Positions 6,309-13,091 of a stretch of DNA of 13,091 nt are shown here, one piece after another. The translations under genes were made by a program, and so were the position numbers. Under the pieces are notes generated by a model, which saw only the letters and a program-made list of their open reading frames with translations, had not been told where the DNA came from and did no database searches. Where the stretch lies: assembly GCA_947628025.1 (NCBI GenBank), contig CANQYH010000062.1:1-13091 (forward strand), in the 5' to 3' direction. This stretch comes from an uncultured Lachnospiraceae bacterium (GTDB lineage: Bacteria > Bacillota > Clostridia > Lachnospirales > Lachnospiraceae). How positions within the stretch are numbered: the first letter of the stretch is position 1; each line of letters begins with the position of its first letter.

Positions 6309-7051
6309 TCGCGGATTACCAGCAGTACCAGCTGTCGCCGCTGGAATGGGCGGAAGCGTTGGCCTTGGGAATATGCGCGGCGGGAGCGGCCGCCTATGCC
6401 TGCTATCGCAGCTGGATAGTATTTGCGGTACTGCTTTTTCCCGCGGCGCTGGCGCCCCGCTATATGCGGGAGATCTGGAAAAAGAAGCGGCTGAGACAAC
6501 TGGAGCTGCAGTTTAAGGAAGCGATCCAGCATCTTTCCGCCGCGCTGAGCGCCGGGTATTCCGTAGAAAACGCCGTAACGGTCGTAAACCGGGAATTAGA
6601 GATGATCTATGGGCCGAAAGGGATGATCTGCCGGGAATTGGCTTATATGGAACAGCAGATGAGGATGAACTGTCCGATCGAGCTGCTGATGAACGATCTG
6701 GGCAGGCGCAGCGGCTTGGAAGATATTGAGAATTTCGCGAGGATCTTCCAGATCGCCAAACGCAGCGGGGGACAGCTGGTGCCGGTCATCTGCCGTACGG
6801 TACAGATCATGGACGACCGTTTTCGCGTAAAGGAAGAGATACGGACGCTTACTACGTCCAGACAGTTTGAGCAAAAAGTCATGAACGCGACGCCGCTTCT
6901 GATGATCTTTTATATAGAAGCAACGTCTCCCGGATTTTTTGACGTGATGTACACCACCATGCTGGGACGTGTGGTCATGACGGCCTGTCTGGCAGTATAT
7001 CTGCTGGCCTGTTACCTGGCGAAAAAGATTTTGGATATATCGGTGGCGTAG
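6305..7051 (+). CDS. tadB: TadB-like platform protein (type II secretion F family)
   Basis: Inner-membrane platform protein that connects CpaF to the growing pilus. From GTG 6305 it has 248 residues: two hydrophobic segments near 18-33 and 36-51, a cytoplasmic T2SSF domain (about 66-195) with QLELQFKEAIQHLSAALSAGYSVENA and RSGGQLVPV, and hydrophobic C-terminal segments (about 195-213 and 222-240). GTG 6305 is chosen because AGGAG (6294-6298) lies six bases upstream and the codon overlaps the stop of the preceding 35-codon ORF. ATG 6278 is in frame but has no ribosome binding site. Followed after 12 bases by TadC, its usual partner. Confidence 0.9.
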   Translation: MIADYQQYQLSPLEWAEALALGICAAGAAAYACYRSWIVFAVLLFPAALAPRYMREIWKKKRLRQLELQFKEAIQHLSAALSAGYSVENAVTVVNRELEMIYGPKGMICRELAYMEQQMRMNCPIELLMNDLGRRSGLEDIENFARIFQIAKRSGGQLVPVICRTVQIMDDRFRVKEEIRTLTTSRQFEQKVMNATPLLMIFYIEATSPGFFDVMYTTMLGRVVMTACLAVYLLACYLAKKILDISVA

Positions 7052-7063
7052 GGAGGCCCGGGT

Positions 7064-8326
7064 ATGAAAGGGGAACGTGTGAAAAAGCAAAAAAAGGCGA
7101 AAGCAGACCCGTTTTTGCAGAAAAAATGGGCCGTTCCGGTTCTGTGTATCATCGGAGGACTGCTTCTTTATGCGGCGGCGTCCGCGGGAGGAGCGATGGA
7201 GGACGAGGCGGCGGAGGGATACTTAAACCGGGGCGGTTATGGGGAAGATGAAAAACTGTATGAACTGTTTGTAGAGGGCGCGGGCGAAGAAACGCTGGTA
7301 TGCCAGGTGGAGGTACGGCCCAGACAATATACCGAGGAGGAGGCCAGACTGGCTTTTGCCAGGATCTTCGATGGCCTGGAAGAAGAGATCCGAGGTGAAA
7401 ATCCGGGTCTGGATCATGTAGAGACGGATCTGACGCTGCCGGAGACATTTTCAGAACCGGGGATCACGGCGTCCTGGTACAGCGACGCTCCGGATATATT
7501 GGACTCTTATGGGCAGATCCAGATCGCCGATTGTCCGGCGGAGGGCGTGCAGGCGTGGCTGAGCGTGGAATTGAGCGATGGAAATTATCAGGAATCGCGC
7601 ACATTTCCGGTGTATATTTTTCCGGAGACCGTGCCGGAGGGGCAGCGGCTGGCGCGGGCGATCGAAACGGAAATCCGCCGCGCGGAAGAGAAAGATCTCC
7701 ACGAAGCGCTGGTGAAGCTGCCGGATTCCTACGACGGACATCCCTTGCGGTACCATCAGGCGGGAGAAGATTACCGGCTGATCCCGGTGCTGGGGATCGT
7801 GGCGGCGGTTCTGCTTTACGCCCGCAGCAGGAATCAGGGGGAAGAGGAACGGAAAAAACGACGAAAGCAGCTGGAACTGGACTACGCGGATGTGGTGTAC
7901 CGGCTGATGGTGTTTGTAGGGGCCGGGCTGACGGTAGGACGGGCCTGGGAACGGATCGTGCAGGATTACGAGGCGAGACGAAACGAGAACCGCTGCGGGC
8001 TCAGGTACGCGTATGAGGAGATGGCGGACGCGCAGGCAAAGATGCAGTACGGCATACCGGAGGGACAGGCGATCGAGGAGTTCGGGAAACGCTGCCAGCT
8101 GCAGTCCTATCTGAAACTTAGCAGCCTCCTGGAACAGAACCGGCGTACCGGCACGAAAAATCTGACAAAACTGCTGGAACAGGAGATGAACAGCGCCTGG
8201 GAACAGCAGAAAAGCACGGCCCGGCGTCTGGGGGAAGAGGCGGGGACCAAGTTGCTTTTGCCGTTGATGCTGATGCTTATAGTGGTAATGGTGATCATCA
8301 TGGTTCCGGCCATGATGACGGTGTAA
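7064..8326 (+). CDS. tadC: TadC-like platform protein with large extracytoplasmic Ig-like insertion
   Basis: Second membrane platform subunit. Of its 420 residues only the C-terminal part (about 262-420) is the T2SSF-type core: ELDYADVVYRLMVFVGAGLTVGRAW, then KRCQLQSYLKLSSLLEQNRRTG, and a final membrane segment (398-417). A basic N-terminus and membrane segment (22-41) precede roughly 195 residues that should lie outside the membrane, closed by a second membrane segment (239-253). Within that domain, LTLPETF...GITASWYSDAPDILDSYGQI...FPVYIFPE (123-187) resembles the atrophied bacterial Ig-like (aBig) pattern of LxLP, WxSxxPxxI and a final beta strand. TadC proteins of Gram-negative bacteria lack such a region. 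ATG 7064 has GGGAGG seven bases upstream, overlapping the tadB stop. Confidence 0.88.
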   Translation: MKGERVKKQKKAKADPFLQKKWAVPVLCIIGGLLLYAAASAGGAMEDEAAEGYLNRGGYGEDEKLYELFVEGAGEETLVCQVEVRPRQYTEEEARLAFARIFDGLEEEIRGENPGLDHVETDLTLPETFSEPGITASWYSDAPDILDSYGQIQIADCPAEGVQAWLSVELSDGNYQESRTFPVYIFPETVPEGQRLARAIETEIRRAEEKDLHEALVKLPDSYDGHPLRYHQAGEDYRLIPVLGIVAAVLLYARSRNQGEEERKKRRKQLELDYADVVYRLMVFVGAGLTVGRAWERIVQDYEARRNENRCGLRYAYEEMADAQAKMQYGIPEGQAIEEFGKRCQLQSYLKLSSLLEQNRRTGTKNLTKLLEQEMNSAWEQQKSTARRLGEEAGTKLLLPLMLMLIVVMVIIMVPAMMTV

Positions 8327-8360
8327 CTTATGTTTTTGGAAAGAAAACGGAGGAAATGAT

Positions 8361-8540
8361 ATGAAACTTTGGCAGGAATTTAAGGCCTTTATGGCAGACG
8401 ACAGCGGATTGGGAACCATCGAGATCGTCCTGATCCTGGTCGTTCTGATCGGGCTGGTGATTATTTTCAGAAAACAGATCACGACGCTTCTGGAGTCGAT
8501 CTTTAAGGAGATCAACAAGCAGGCGAAGGAGGTCTATTAA
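8361..8540 (+). CDS. flp: Flp-type (type IVb) major pilin
   Basis: A 59-residue pilin precursor, the likely main fibre subunit. After a 16-residue leader (MKLWQEFKAFMADDSG) comes the processing site G16|LGTIE, with the Glu at mature position 5 that class IV pilins need, then the hydrophobic helix IVLILVVLIGLVIIF and a short charged tail. The mature pilin would have 43 residues, normal for the Flp family in Firmicutes. ATG 8361 follows CGGAGG at seven bases. It sits between tadC and the DUF5702-like gene; its last codons carry the strong ribosome binding site AAGGAGG (8526-8532) of the next gene, coupling the two. No second flp copy was seen in the window. Confidence 0.92.
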   Translation: MKLWQEFKAFMADDSGLGTIEIVLILVVLIGLVIIFRKQITTLLESIFKEINKQAKEVY

Positions 8541-10457
8541 GTGAAAAAACGGGGGGAGATTACGGTATTTTTGAGCCTTAGCCTTTTATGCGTTTTCGCG
8601 CTTCTGTGCGTGATGGTGGAGTCCGCCAGAATGGCCGGTTCAAGGTATTATTTTCAGACGGCGGTAAACGGCGCTCTGGATAACCTGTTCAGCCAATATC
8701 ACAGGGAATTGTGGAAAAAATACCGTATTCTCGGCCTTCCGTATGAGTCGCAAGAAGAAATAGGCAGCCGTCTGGAATCCTATGTGCAGAAATATCTGGA
8801 AGTCGAGAACTGGTATCCGATCGAGTTGGAAAAACTGGAAATATCCCGCTGCGATACGCTGGTCAGCCGGGGAGGGGATTTGCTGGCGCAGGAGATCGTA
8901 GACTATATGAAATACGGCGTCTGGAGCGAATTGGAACTGTCGCCGGAGGCCGGCCTCAGCTTTGTGCGGGATATGGAAGAAGCGATGGAAAGCGGAAAGC
9001 TGGCGGAGGACTATACGGAACGGGCAAAAGAGGTCCAAAAGCTGGAAAAATGCGTGGAAAAGATCGCAGCCTGTATGGAGAACCAGGAAGACCGGGCGGA
9101 ACGGATCGCCAGAGAACTGGCGTCCGACGATGCGGGAGGCTTTCGCAGCGCCGCGAAAGCTTTCCGCCGGGAAGCCGGGCGGCTGGACGGTCTGATCGAG
9201 GATTATGACGAACAGGCAGAAAAGATCCGGAAGAAACAGGGTGTGAGCGGGAAGACGACGGAAGCGGACGGACCTTACGCGGCCTATATCGATGAAGACG
9301 GGGCCCGGCGGCTGGAGATCCTGGAACAGGCGGAGATCACGGTGCGGAATCTGGAACTCCTGAGCAGGACGGAGAGTTTGGCGGACGAGCTGGAAGAAGC
9401 CTGGGAAGCCGAAAAAGAAGAAGCGAAAAAAAGAGCGGCGGAAGAAAATGGAACCAGTCTGAAGGATCGCCTGGGGCTGTCCTGGAGGGAAGAAGTCGGC
9501 GATTTGTCCCTGGGAGAAGCGGAGGCTCTGTGGTCGGATTTTACGCATACGACAATGGTCGTCCAGAAATCAAAGGGCGACGAGGAAAAGCGGAAATTGC
9601 TGGACCGGATAAAAGATATGGCGCAGGGGGGCCTTTTAAAGCTGGTGCTGCCGGAGGGAGCAAAGGTATCCGGGGAGTCCCTGCCGCGATCCGGTCTCCC
9701 ATCCCAGACGGCCGCGGGGAAGAGTACGGATACGCCGAATCCGCTGGAACGAGCGTTGATCCACGAGTATTGCGGGACTTTTTTCACCAATGCCATGAGC
9801 GAGGAGAGCCATCCGGTGCAGTATGAACTGGAATATCTGCTCCAGGGCAAAAATACCGACCGCAAGAACCTGGAGGGCGTCGCTTCGGAATTGCTGCTGG
9901 TGCGGCAGGGACTGAATCTGGCGCAGATCCTTGCGGATCCCATGAAGCGAGAAGAGGCGCACAACCTGGCGCTGCTGATCGTGGGTATAACCGGAATTGC
10001 TCCGCTGATCGAGATCACGGCGTTTTTTATCATGGGCATCTGGGCAGTCGGGGAAGCGATCGTGGATTTACGGGAGCTTTTCCGCGGCGGATGCGTGCCT
10101 GTGTGGAAATCGGCAGAGCAGTGGCAGCTTTCGCTGGATGGACTTCTGGATATGGGAGAGAAAAAGAGCTGTCCGGAAAAGGAAATGCAGCAGAGCGGCC
10201 TGAATTATGAGGGATATCTGAAGCTGCTTTTGTTCCTGACCGATCACCAGATTTTGCAGATGCGGATACTGGATGTGATACAGATGAACCTGCAGCGGGA
10301 GGACAGCCGCTTTTCCATCAGTAATTGTGCATATCAGGTGGATATCCTGGGTCAGGCTTGTGGAAAACATGTGTTTTTTGAATTGCCGATAGTGGATAAC
10401 TTTGTCGAAAAAGTGGATAAGTATGATCTTGCGGCGAAAGCGGCGCGAGCGTATTAG
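8541..10457 (+). CDS. DUF5702-like Tad-locus envelope protein
   Basis: A 638-residue protein anchored by one N-terminal hydrophobic helix (about 7-26, RGEITVFLSLSLLCVFALL) of the pseudopilin-like kind seen in TadE/TadG proteins. Then come a conserved region (SARMAGSRYYFQTAVNGALDN), a long Glu/Lys/Arg-rich helical part that should form coiled coils (about 140-315), a polar Ser/Pro/Gly/Thr linker (373-400), and a C-terminal part with a hydrophobic stretch (475-508, NLALLIVGITGIAPLIE onward). This layout matches what I know as DUF5702, present in clostridial Tad loci with no proven role; a wall-spanning, stalk or tip component is inferred. GTG 8541 lies directly after the flp stop and uses AAGGAGG eight bases upstream, inside flp. 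Confidence 0.82.
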   Translation: MKKRGEITVFLSLSLLCVFALLCVMVESARMAGSRYYFQTAVNGALDNLFSQYHRELWKKYRILGLPYESQEEIGSRLESYVQKYLEVENWYPIELEKLEISRCDTLVSRGGDLLAQEIVDYMKYGVWSELELSPEAGLSFVRDMEEAMESGKLAEDYTERAKEVQKLEKCVEKIAACMENQEDRAERIARELASDDAGGFRSAAKAFRREAGRLDGLIEDYDEQAEKIRKKQGVSGKTTEADGPYAAYIDEDGARRLEILEQAEITVRNLELLSRTESLADELEEAWEAEKEEAKKRAAEENGTSLKDRLGLSWREEVGDLSLGEAEALWSDFTHTTMVVQKSKGDEEKRKLLDRIKDMAQGGLLKLVLPEGAKVSGESLPRSGLPSQTAAGKSTDTPNPLERALIHEYCGTFFTNAMSEESHPVQYELEYLLQGKNTDRKNLEGVASELLLVRQGLNLAQILADPMKREEAHNLALLIVGITGIAPLIEITAFFIMGIWAVGEAIVDLRELFRGGCVPVWKSAEQWQLSLDGLLDMGEKKSCPEKEMQQSGLNYEGYLKLLLFLTDHQILQMRILDVIQMNLQREDSRFSISNCAYQVDILGQACGKHVFFELPIVDNFVEKVDKYDLAAKAARAY

Positions 10458-10481
10458 CGGTGCGAAAGGAGACGGAAAGGT

Positions 10482-11381
10482 ATGCCCTTTTTCCGGACTG
10501 GAAGGAAACTATTTTTAGATTGTCACCTCCTTTATGGACATATTATTAAAAAAATAAATAAAATTTCTCTCCAAGTGCGAATCCCTTTAAAAAACAGAAA
10601 GCCTGGAAAAAGGGTATTCTTTTCCGCCTCCGCGAGCATGACGCTCGAAGCGGCTCTGGCATTGCCGCTGGTGCTTTTTGCCGGGATCGTCTTGCTCCAG
10701 CCGCTGCGTATCCTGGACGTAGAACGACAGATGCAGGCGATCGTAAATTCGGTGGGAGAAGATATTTCTCAGCTGGTATATGTGACGGAGGAATGGTCAG
10801 ATGCGGAATGGGCGGATACGGCGGCTGCGATCGCGTATGCGGAGGGGAGTGTCCGGCTGAAAGCGCAGGATCTGCCGGTCGAATGGCTGACGATGATCCG
10901 CTCTTCCATACTGGAAGAGGATGCGGTGGTGGATCTGGTCGTGGATTATCAGATGCGGATGCCGTTTTCGGTATTTGGTTTGGGAAAGATCTGGCGAACG
11001 AACCGCTGCTATCTGCGGGCGTGGGTGGGAGCAGGCGGCCTGGAAGAGGAGGAAGACGCGGAGGATGAGACCGACCCGATCGTGTATGTTGGAAAAGACA
11101 GCACGCGGTATCATGTCAGCGCGTCCTGCCATTATCTCTCCAATCATCTGACGGCGGTGGCGCTGCGCGACCTGGATTCTTACCGCAATAAAAGCGGCAG
11201 CCGCTATACGCCGTGCGAGCGGTGCGGCGCGCAGGCGGCGGGGATCGTGTATATCATGCCGTCCGGGGAGCGCTACCACGGGAGCCAGTCCTGTTCCGCG
11301 ATCCAGGCGTATGTGACAGCGGTGCGCAGATCGACGGTGGAACATCTGGGACCATGTTCGTATTGTTCCCGCGGAAAATAA
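10482..11381 (+). CDS. TadE-like pseudopilin with two C-terminal Cys modules
   Basis: A 299-residue membrane-anchored protein. Residues 36-47 are basic, then ASMTLEAALALPLVLF (51-66) gives the TadE-type start with a Glu, followed by a membrane helix to about 75. The remainder would be outside the cell: a middle domain (77-185), an acidic linker (EEEEDAEDETD, 188-198), and two related modules, each with VY, then YH, a Cys after four residues, and a closing PCxxC. The start is uncertain: ATG 10482 has AAAGGAG ten bases upstream, but residues 1-40 are encoded by an unusually AT-rich stretch and look unlike a pilin leader; GTG 10575 is in frame without a ribosome binding site. Located between DUF5702-like and a second prepilin peptidase, which may process it. 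Confidence 0.82.
   Translation: MPFFRTGRKLFLDCHLLYGHIIKKINKISLQVRIPLKNRKPGKRVFFSASASMTLEAALALPLVLFAGIVLLQPLRILDVERQMQAIVNSVGEDISQLVYVTEEWSDAEWADTAAAIAYAEGSVRLKAQDLPVEWLTMIRSSILEEDAVVDLVVDYQMRMPFSVFGLGKIWRTNRCYLRAWVGAGGLEEEEDAEDETDPIVYVGKDSTRYHVSASCHYLSNHLTAVALRDLDSYRNKSGSRYTPCERCGAQAAGIVYIMPSGERYHGSQSCSAIQAYVTAVRRSTVEHLGPCSYCSRGK
10535..10564 (+). promoter_or_regulatory. Candidate internal sigma-A promoter in AT-rich stretch
   Basis: TGGACA (10535-10540) and TAAAAT (10559-10564), each one base off consensus, are 18 bases apart inside an island of AT-rich sequence (about 10505-10612) that stands out from its GC-rich surroundings. Transcription from it would begin near 10571. The lack of a clear ribosome binding site downstream argues for caution. 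Confidence 0.35.
11082..11366 (+). repeat. Two tandem YH-x4-C / PCxxC modules within the TadE-like gene
   Basis: Protein-level repeat. Module 1 (residues 201-248) has VYVGKDSTRYHVSASC and ends YTPCERC; module 2 (256-295) has VYIMPSGERYHGSQSC and ends LGPCSYC. Each offers one His and three Cys in the same order, which suggests metal binding or redox-active Cys. I see no long DNA identity between them, so the duplication is old. Confidence 0.75.
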
Positions 11382-11391
11382 GGAGGCGCAG

Positions 11392-11820
11392 ATGGAAAAG
11401 GCGGTAAGATGGTTTTGGTTTGCAGGATTGTGCCTGGCTGCGTGGGAAGATGTTCGGAGGCGGGAGATTTCGGCGCGGATACTTGGGCTTTGGCTGGTTC
11501 CGGGATTGGTTTACGTATGTTTTTCCGGATGGACGGAGCATGTGAAAGCTGCCGCGGTCGGAGCCGGTCTTTTGCTGTTAGCGAAAGCGACCAGAGGAGC
11601 GGTTGGGGAGGGAGACGGCCTGTTTTTCCTGGTGACAGCCTGCTATCTGGGCTGGAGCGAGACGGTGGCGCTTTTCATGGCGGCGCTGGGAGTGAGCTGC
11701 CTTTGGAGCAGCGCACTCATGCTGCGCGGTTTCTGGACAGGAAAAGGCACGGCGGGAATGACGGTGCCGTTTTTAGCCTGCGCATGGCTGCCGGGTCTGT
11801 GGGTGGCGTGCGGAGGATAG
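11392..11820 (+). CDS. Second prepilin peptidase, A24 family (short)
   Basis: A 142-residue, strongly hydrophobic protein with four to five membrane segments. Both catalytic motifs of the A24 family can be placed: AWEDVRRREIS with D20, and GEGDGLFF (GxGD, 72-79) with D75. It is one of the shortest forms and lacks the methylation domain. It differs clearly from the peptidase at 3397, so this is not a recent copy. ATG 11392 has AAGGAGG (11380-11386) five bases upstream, overlapping the stop of the TadE-like gene. Its place between two TadE-like genes suggests it serves the pseudopilins while the other serves Flp; that division of labour is inference. Confidence 0.8.
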   Translation: MEKAVRWFWFAGLCLAAWEDVRRREISARILGLWLVPGLVYVCFSGWTEHVKAAAVGAGLLLLAKATRGAVGEGDGLFFLVTACYLGWSETVALFMAALGVSCLWSSALMLRGFWTGKGTAGMTVPFLACAWLPGLWVACGG

Positions 11821-11898
11821 GAGACAGGGGGCGGACAGATGCAGGTATCGGGAACTGGGGGACAAAGAGTGCCGTGTGGAGAAAGACGGGAGAGAAAA

Positions 11899-12342
11899 AT
11901 GAGATTAAAAAAAGGAAAACGGTACTGCCGGGCTTCTTACACGGTTGAGGCCTCGTATATTATGGCGATCGTGCTGGCGTCACTGGCGCTCCTGATCCAG
12001 ACGGCTTTCGATCGGTACCGCGAAGAAACCGGGATCATGCGCCTGCACCATGTGGTGGAGCAGCTGCGGGGACAGATGACAGAAACGGAGAGGGACCTAT
12101 CGGATGCGTCCTGGCAGGGCAGCGTCCGGGTAAAGGACAACCGGATCTGGTCCCTGGATAATCTGCCGTGGGAGGGACCGGAGGTGACAGGGAGCGTAGA
12201 GGGGAACGGATGGCAGAAAGAGATTCGCGCTCATGTACACAGTCCCGAGGATATGATGCGAATGATGGCGCTTGCGGATCTGGTGGAAAACATAGGCAAG
12301 GGAGAGGAGAATGATGGAGGAACGGAAAAATCTGGAGATTAG
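11899..12342 (+). CDS. TadE-like pseudopilin
   Basis: A 147-residue protein with a basic N-terminus (MRLKKGKRYCR), then ASYTVEAS, the TadE/pseudopilin sequence whose Glu (E17) would be mature position 5 if cleavage follows A12, and a membrane helix to about residue 35. The external part (36-147) is polar with no motif I recognise. ATG 11899 is preferred because GGGAGAG lies just upstream and the basic residues begin at once; ATG 11839, with AGGGGG seven bases upstream, would add 20 residues with no clear role and cannot be excluded. It follows the second peptidase after 78 bases and overlaps the next gene by 32 bases. Probably a minor pilus subunit. Confidence 0.78.
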   Translation: MRLKKGKRYCRASYTVEASYIMAIVLASLALLIQTAFDRYREETGIMRLHHVVEQLRGQMTETERDLSDASWQGSVRVKDNRIWSLDNLPWEGPEVTGSVEGNGWQKEIRAHVHSPEDMMRMMALADLVENIGKGEENDGGTEKSGD

Positions 12343-13091
12343 TTATCGCCGGGAGATGGCGCAAAATTATCTGATGATCGGGGCTAAGGAGGAATCGGAG
12401 GAGAGCTTTGAGGCGCGGATGCTGTCCAGCAATGACATCGAGGGTCTTTTGAAGTTCCGGATCCGCCGGACGGATAACCGTTGCTGGTACTGTTATGAGA
12501 TCACGTCCCGGCAGCCCCTGTCCAGAGTGCTGGAGAAAAAGACAGTCGACGCCCGGCAGATACGGCAGCTTCTCCTGGGAATCGTGCAGACCCTGAATCG
12601 GATGCGGGAATATCTTCTGACGGAACAGCATATTTTGCTGGATCCGGAATGTATTTATGTAAATTCCGAGAGTTTTCAGCCGGAATTGTGCCTGGTTCCG
12701 GGAATGGAGGCAGATTTTGCGGAGGAGTTAAGCGGGCTGCTGCGGTTTTTGCTGGGGAAGACGGATCATCAGGATAAGGAAGCGGTAGTTTTGATCTACG
12801 GTCTGTACCAGGAAAGTCTGAAAGAGAATTACGGATTGGAAAATCTGCTGCGCCAGCTTGTGAAAGAGGATTCCCCGAATGAGGGGAATATGGAGGAAAG
12901 CCCCTTTTTTGAGACAATAGAGAAAATGCAGGAGCCATCCGTTGATGTCTCATCAGAGGACTTTGCGCCGGAAACGCTTCGCCGCGAACAGAGCCAGGAG
13001 GCCGGATATACGCCGGTAAAAAAATATATACCGCTGTTTTTTCTGATTCCGGTTATCTCTGTGGCGATTCTGTGGTTTTGGAAAGGGACTG
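12311..13091 (+). CDS. DUF6382-like membrane protein (cut by window end)
   Basis: The first 260 residues are visible. A cytoplasmic N-terminal domain (1-185) starts ISYRREMAQNYLMIG and contains EYLLTEQHILLDPECIYVN (100-118). An acidic linker follows (186-232), then a membrane helix (about 239-256, YIPLFFLIPVISVAILWFW). I recognise this arrangement as DUF6382, whose members in clostridial Tad loci often carry an FHA domain at the C-terminus; that end is outside the window. ATG 12311 and ATG 12314 are adjacent, and GGAGAGGAG (12301-12309) precedes both, with 12314 better spaced. The gene begins inside the preceding TadE-like gene, so it belongs to the Tad operon and may give it a phosphorylation-linked input. 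Confidence 0.78.
   Translation, partial: MMEERKNLEISYRREMAQNYLMIGAKEESEESFEARMLSSNDIEGLLKFRIRRTDNRCWYCYEITSRQPLSRVLEKKTVDARQIRQLLLGIVQTLNRMREYLLTEQHILLDPECIYVNSESFQPELCLVPGMEADFAEELSGLLRFLLGKTDHQDKEAVVLIYGLYQESLKENYGLENLLRQLVKEDSPNEGNMEESPFFETIEKMQEPSVDVSSEDFAPETLRREQSQEAGYTPVKKYIPLFFLIPVISVAILWFWKGT

Noticed and set aside
8966..9495. Repetitive Glu/Lys/Arg/Ala-rich coding part of the DUF5702-like gene as a DNA repeat
   Set aside because: The bias comes from a coiled-coil protein composition; I see no tandem DNA unit.
10512..10533. Minus-strand full-length Shine-Dalgarno (AAAGGAGGTGACA)
   Set aside because: No start codon with a coding frame follows on the minus strand at suitable distance. 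The matching property on the plus strand, as an anti-Shine-Dalgarno, is kept as a finding instead.
10531..10540. Ten-base string TTTATGGACA shared with the minus strand of the leftward promoter (3124-3133)
   Set aside because: Ten-base matches are expected many times by chance in a window of this size, and the surrounding bases do not match.
1..13091. CRISPR array, insertion sequence, tRNA, rRNA, prophage or attachment sites
   Set aside because: No spaced direct repeats, transposase motifs, tRNA-like cloverleaf arms or integrase genes were seen on reading both strands.

Overview
The window looks like chromosomal DNA from a GC-rich member of the Clostridia (Bacillota), most likely a Lachnospiraceae-type gut bacterium. 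The reasons are the gene families present (a DUF2508/YaaL protein, a Gram-positive style Tad pilus set with a DUF5702-like protein and a DUF6382-like protein), strong AGGAGG ribosome binding sites, consensus sigma-A promoters and a tandem pair of perfect Spo0A boxes. The last point suggests a lineage of spore formers. Genus cannot be read from this sequence.

Layout: two divergent operons flank a regulatory region at about 3031-3396. The leftward operon (minus strand, 3030 to 1 and beyond) encodes a small DUF2508 protein, an intracellular GH13 alpha-amylase/glucosidase, and the glycogen branching enzyme GlgB, whose C-terminal part lies outside the window. It has a good sigma-A promoter at 3137-3165.

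The rightward operon (plus strand, about 3397 to 13091 and beyond) is a compact tight-adherence (Tad) pilus locus of the Gram-positive type. In order it holds a prepilin peptidase, a CpaE/TadZ-like P-loop protein with a degenerate nucleotide-binding loop, the CpaF/TadA secretion ATPase, a 35-codon ORF overlapping both neighbours, the TadB and TadC platform proteins, a 59-residue Flp-type pilin, a large DUF5702-like envelope protein, a TadE-like pseudopilin with two C-terminal Cys modules, a second small prepilin peptidase, a second TadE-like pseudopilin, and the start of a DUF6382-like membrane protein. No secretin or outer-membrane genes (RcpA/CpaC, CpaB, TadD) are seen, as expected for a cell without an outer membrane. 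Most genes are tightly packed or overlap, with ribosome binding sites lying inside the preceding gene, so they are probably co-transcribed and translationally coupled.

How they would work together: the peptidases process the Flp pilin and pseudopilins, CpaF powers assembly through TadB/TadC, the CpaE-like protein probably positions the machine, and the TadE-like and DUF5702 proteins probably form the tip, base or wall-spanning parts. The most notable signals are the Spo0A box pair just upstream of the Tad promoter, an Ig-like extracytoplasmic insertion in TadC, the paired Cys modules on a pseudopilin, an AT-rich segment that may hold an internal control point, and a possible AUU start codon on the first pilus gene. 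No tRNA, rRNA, CRISPR array, insertion sequence or phage gene was seen.
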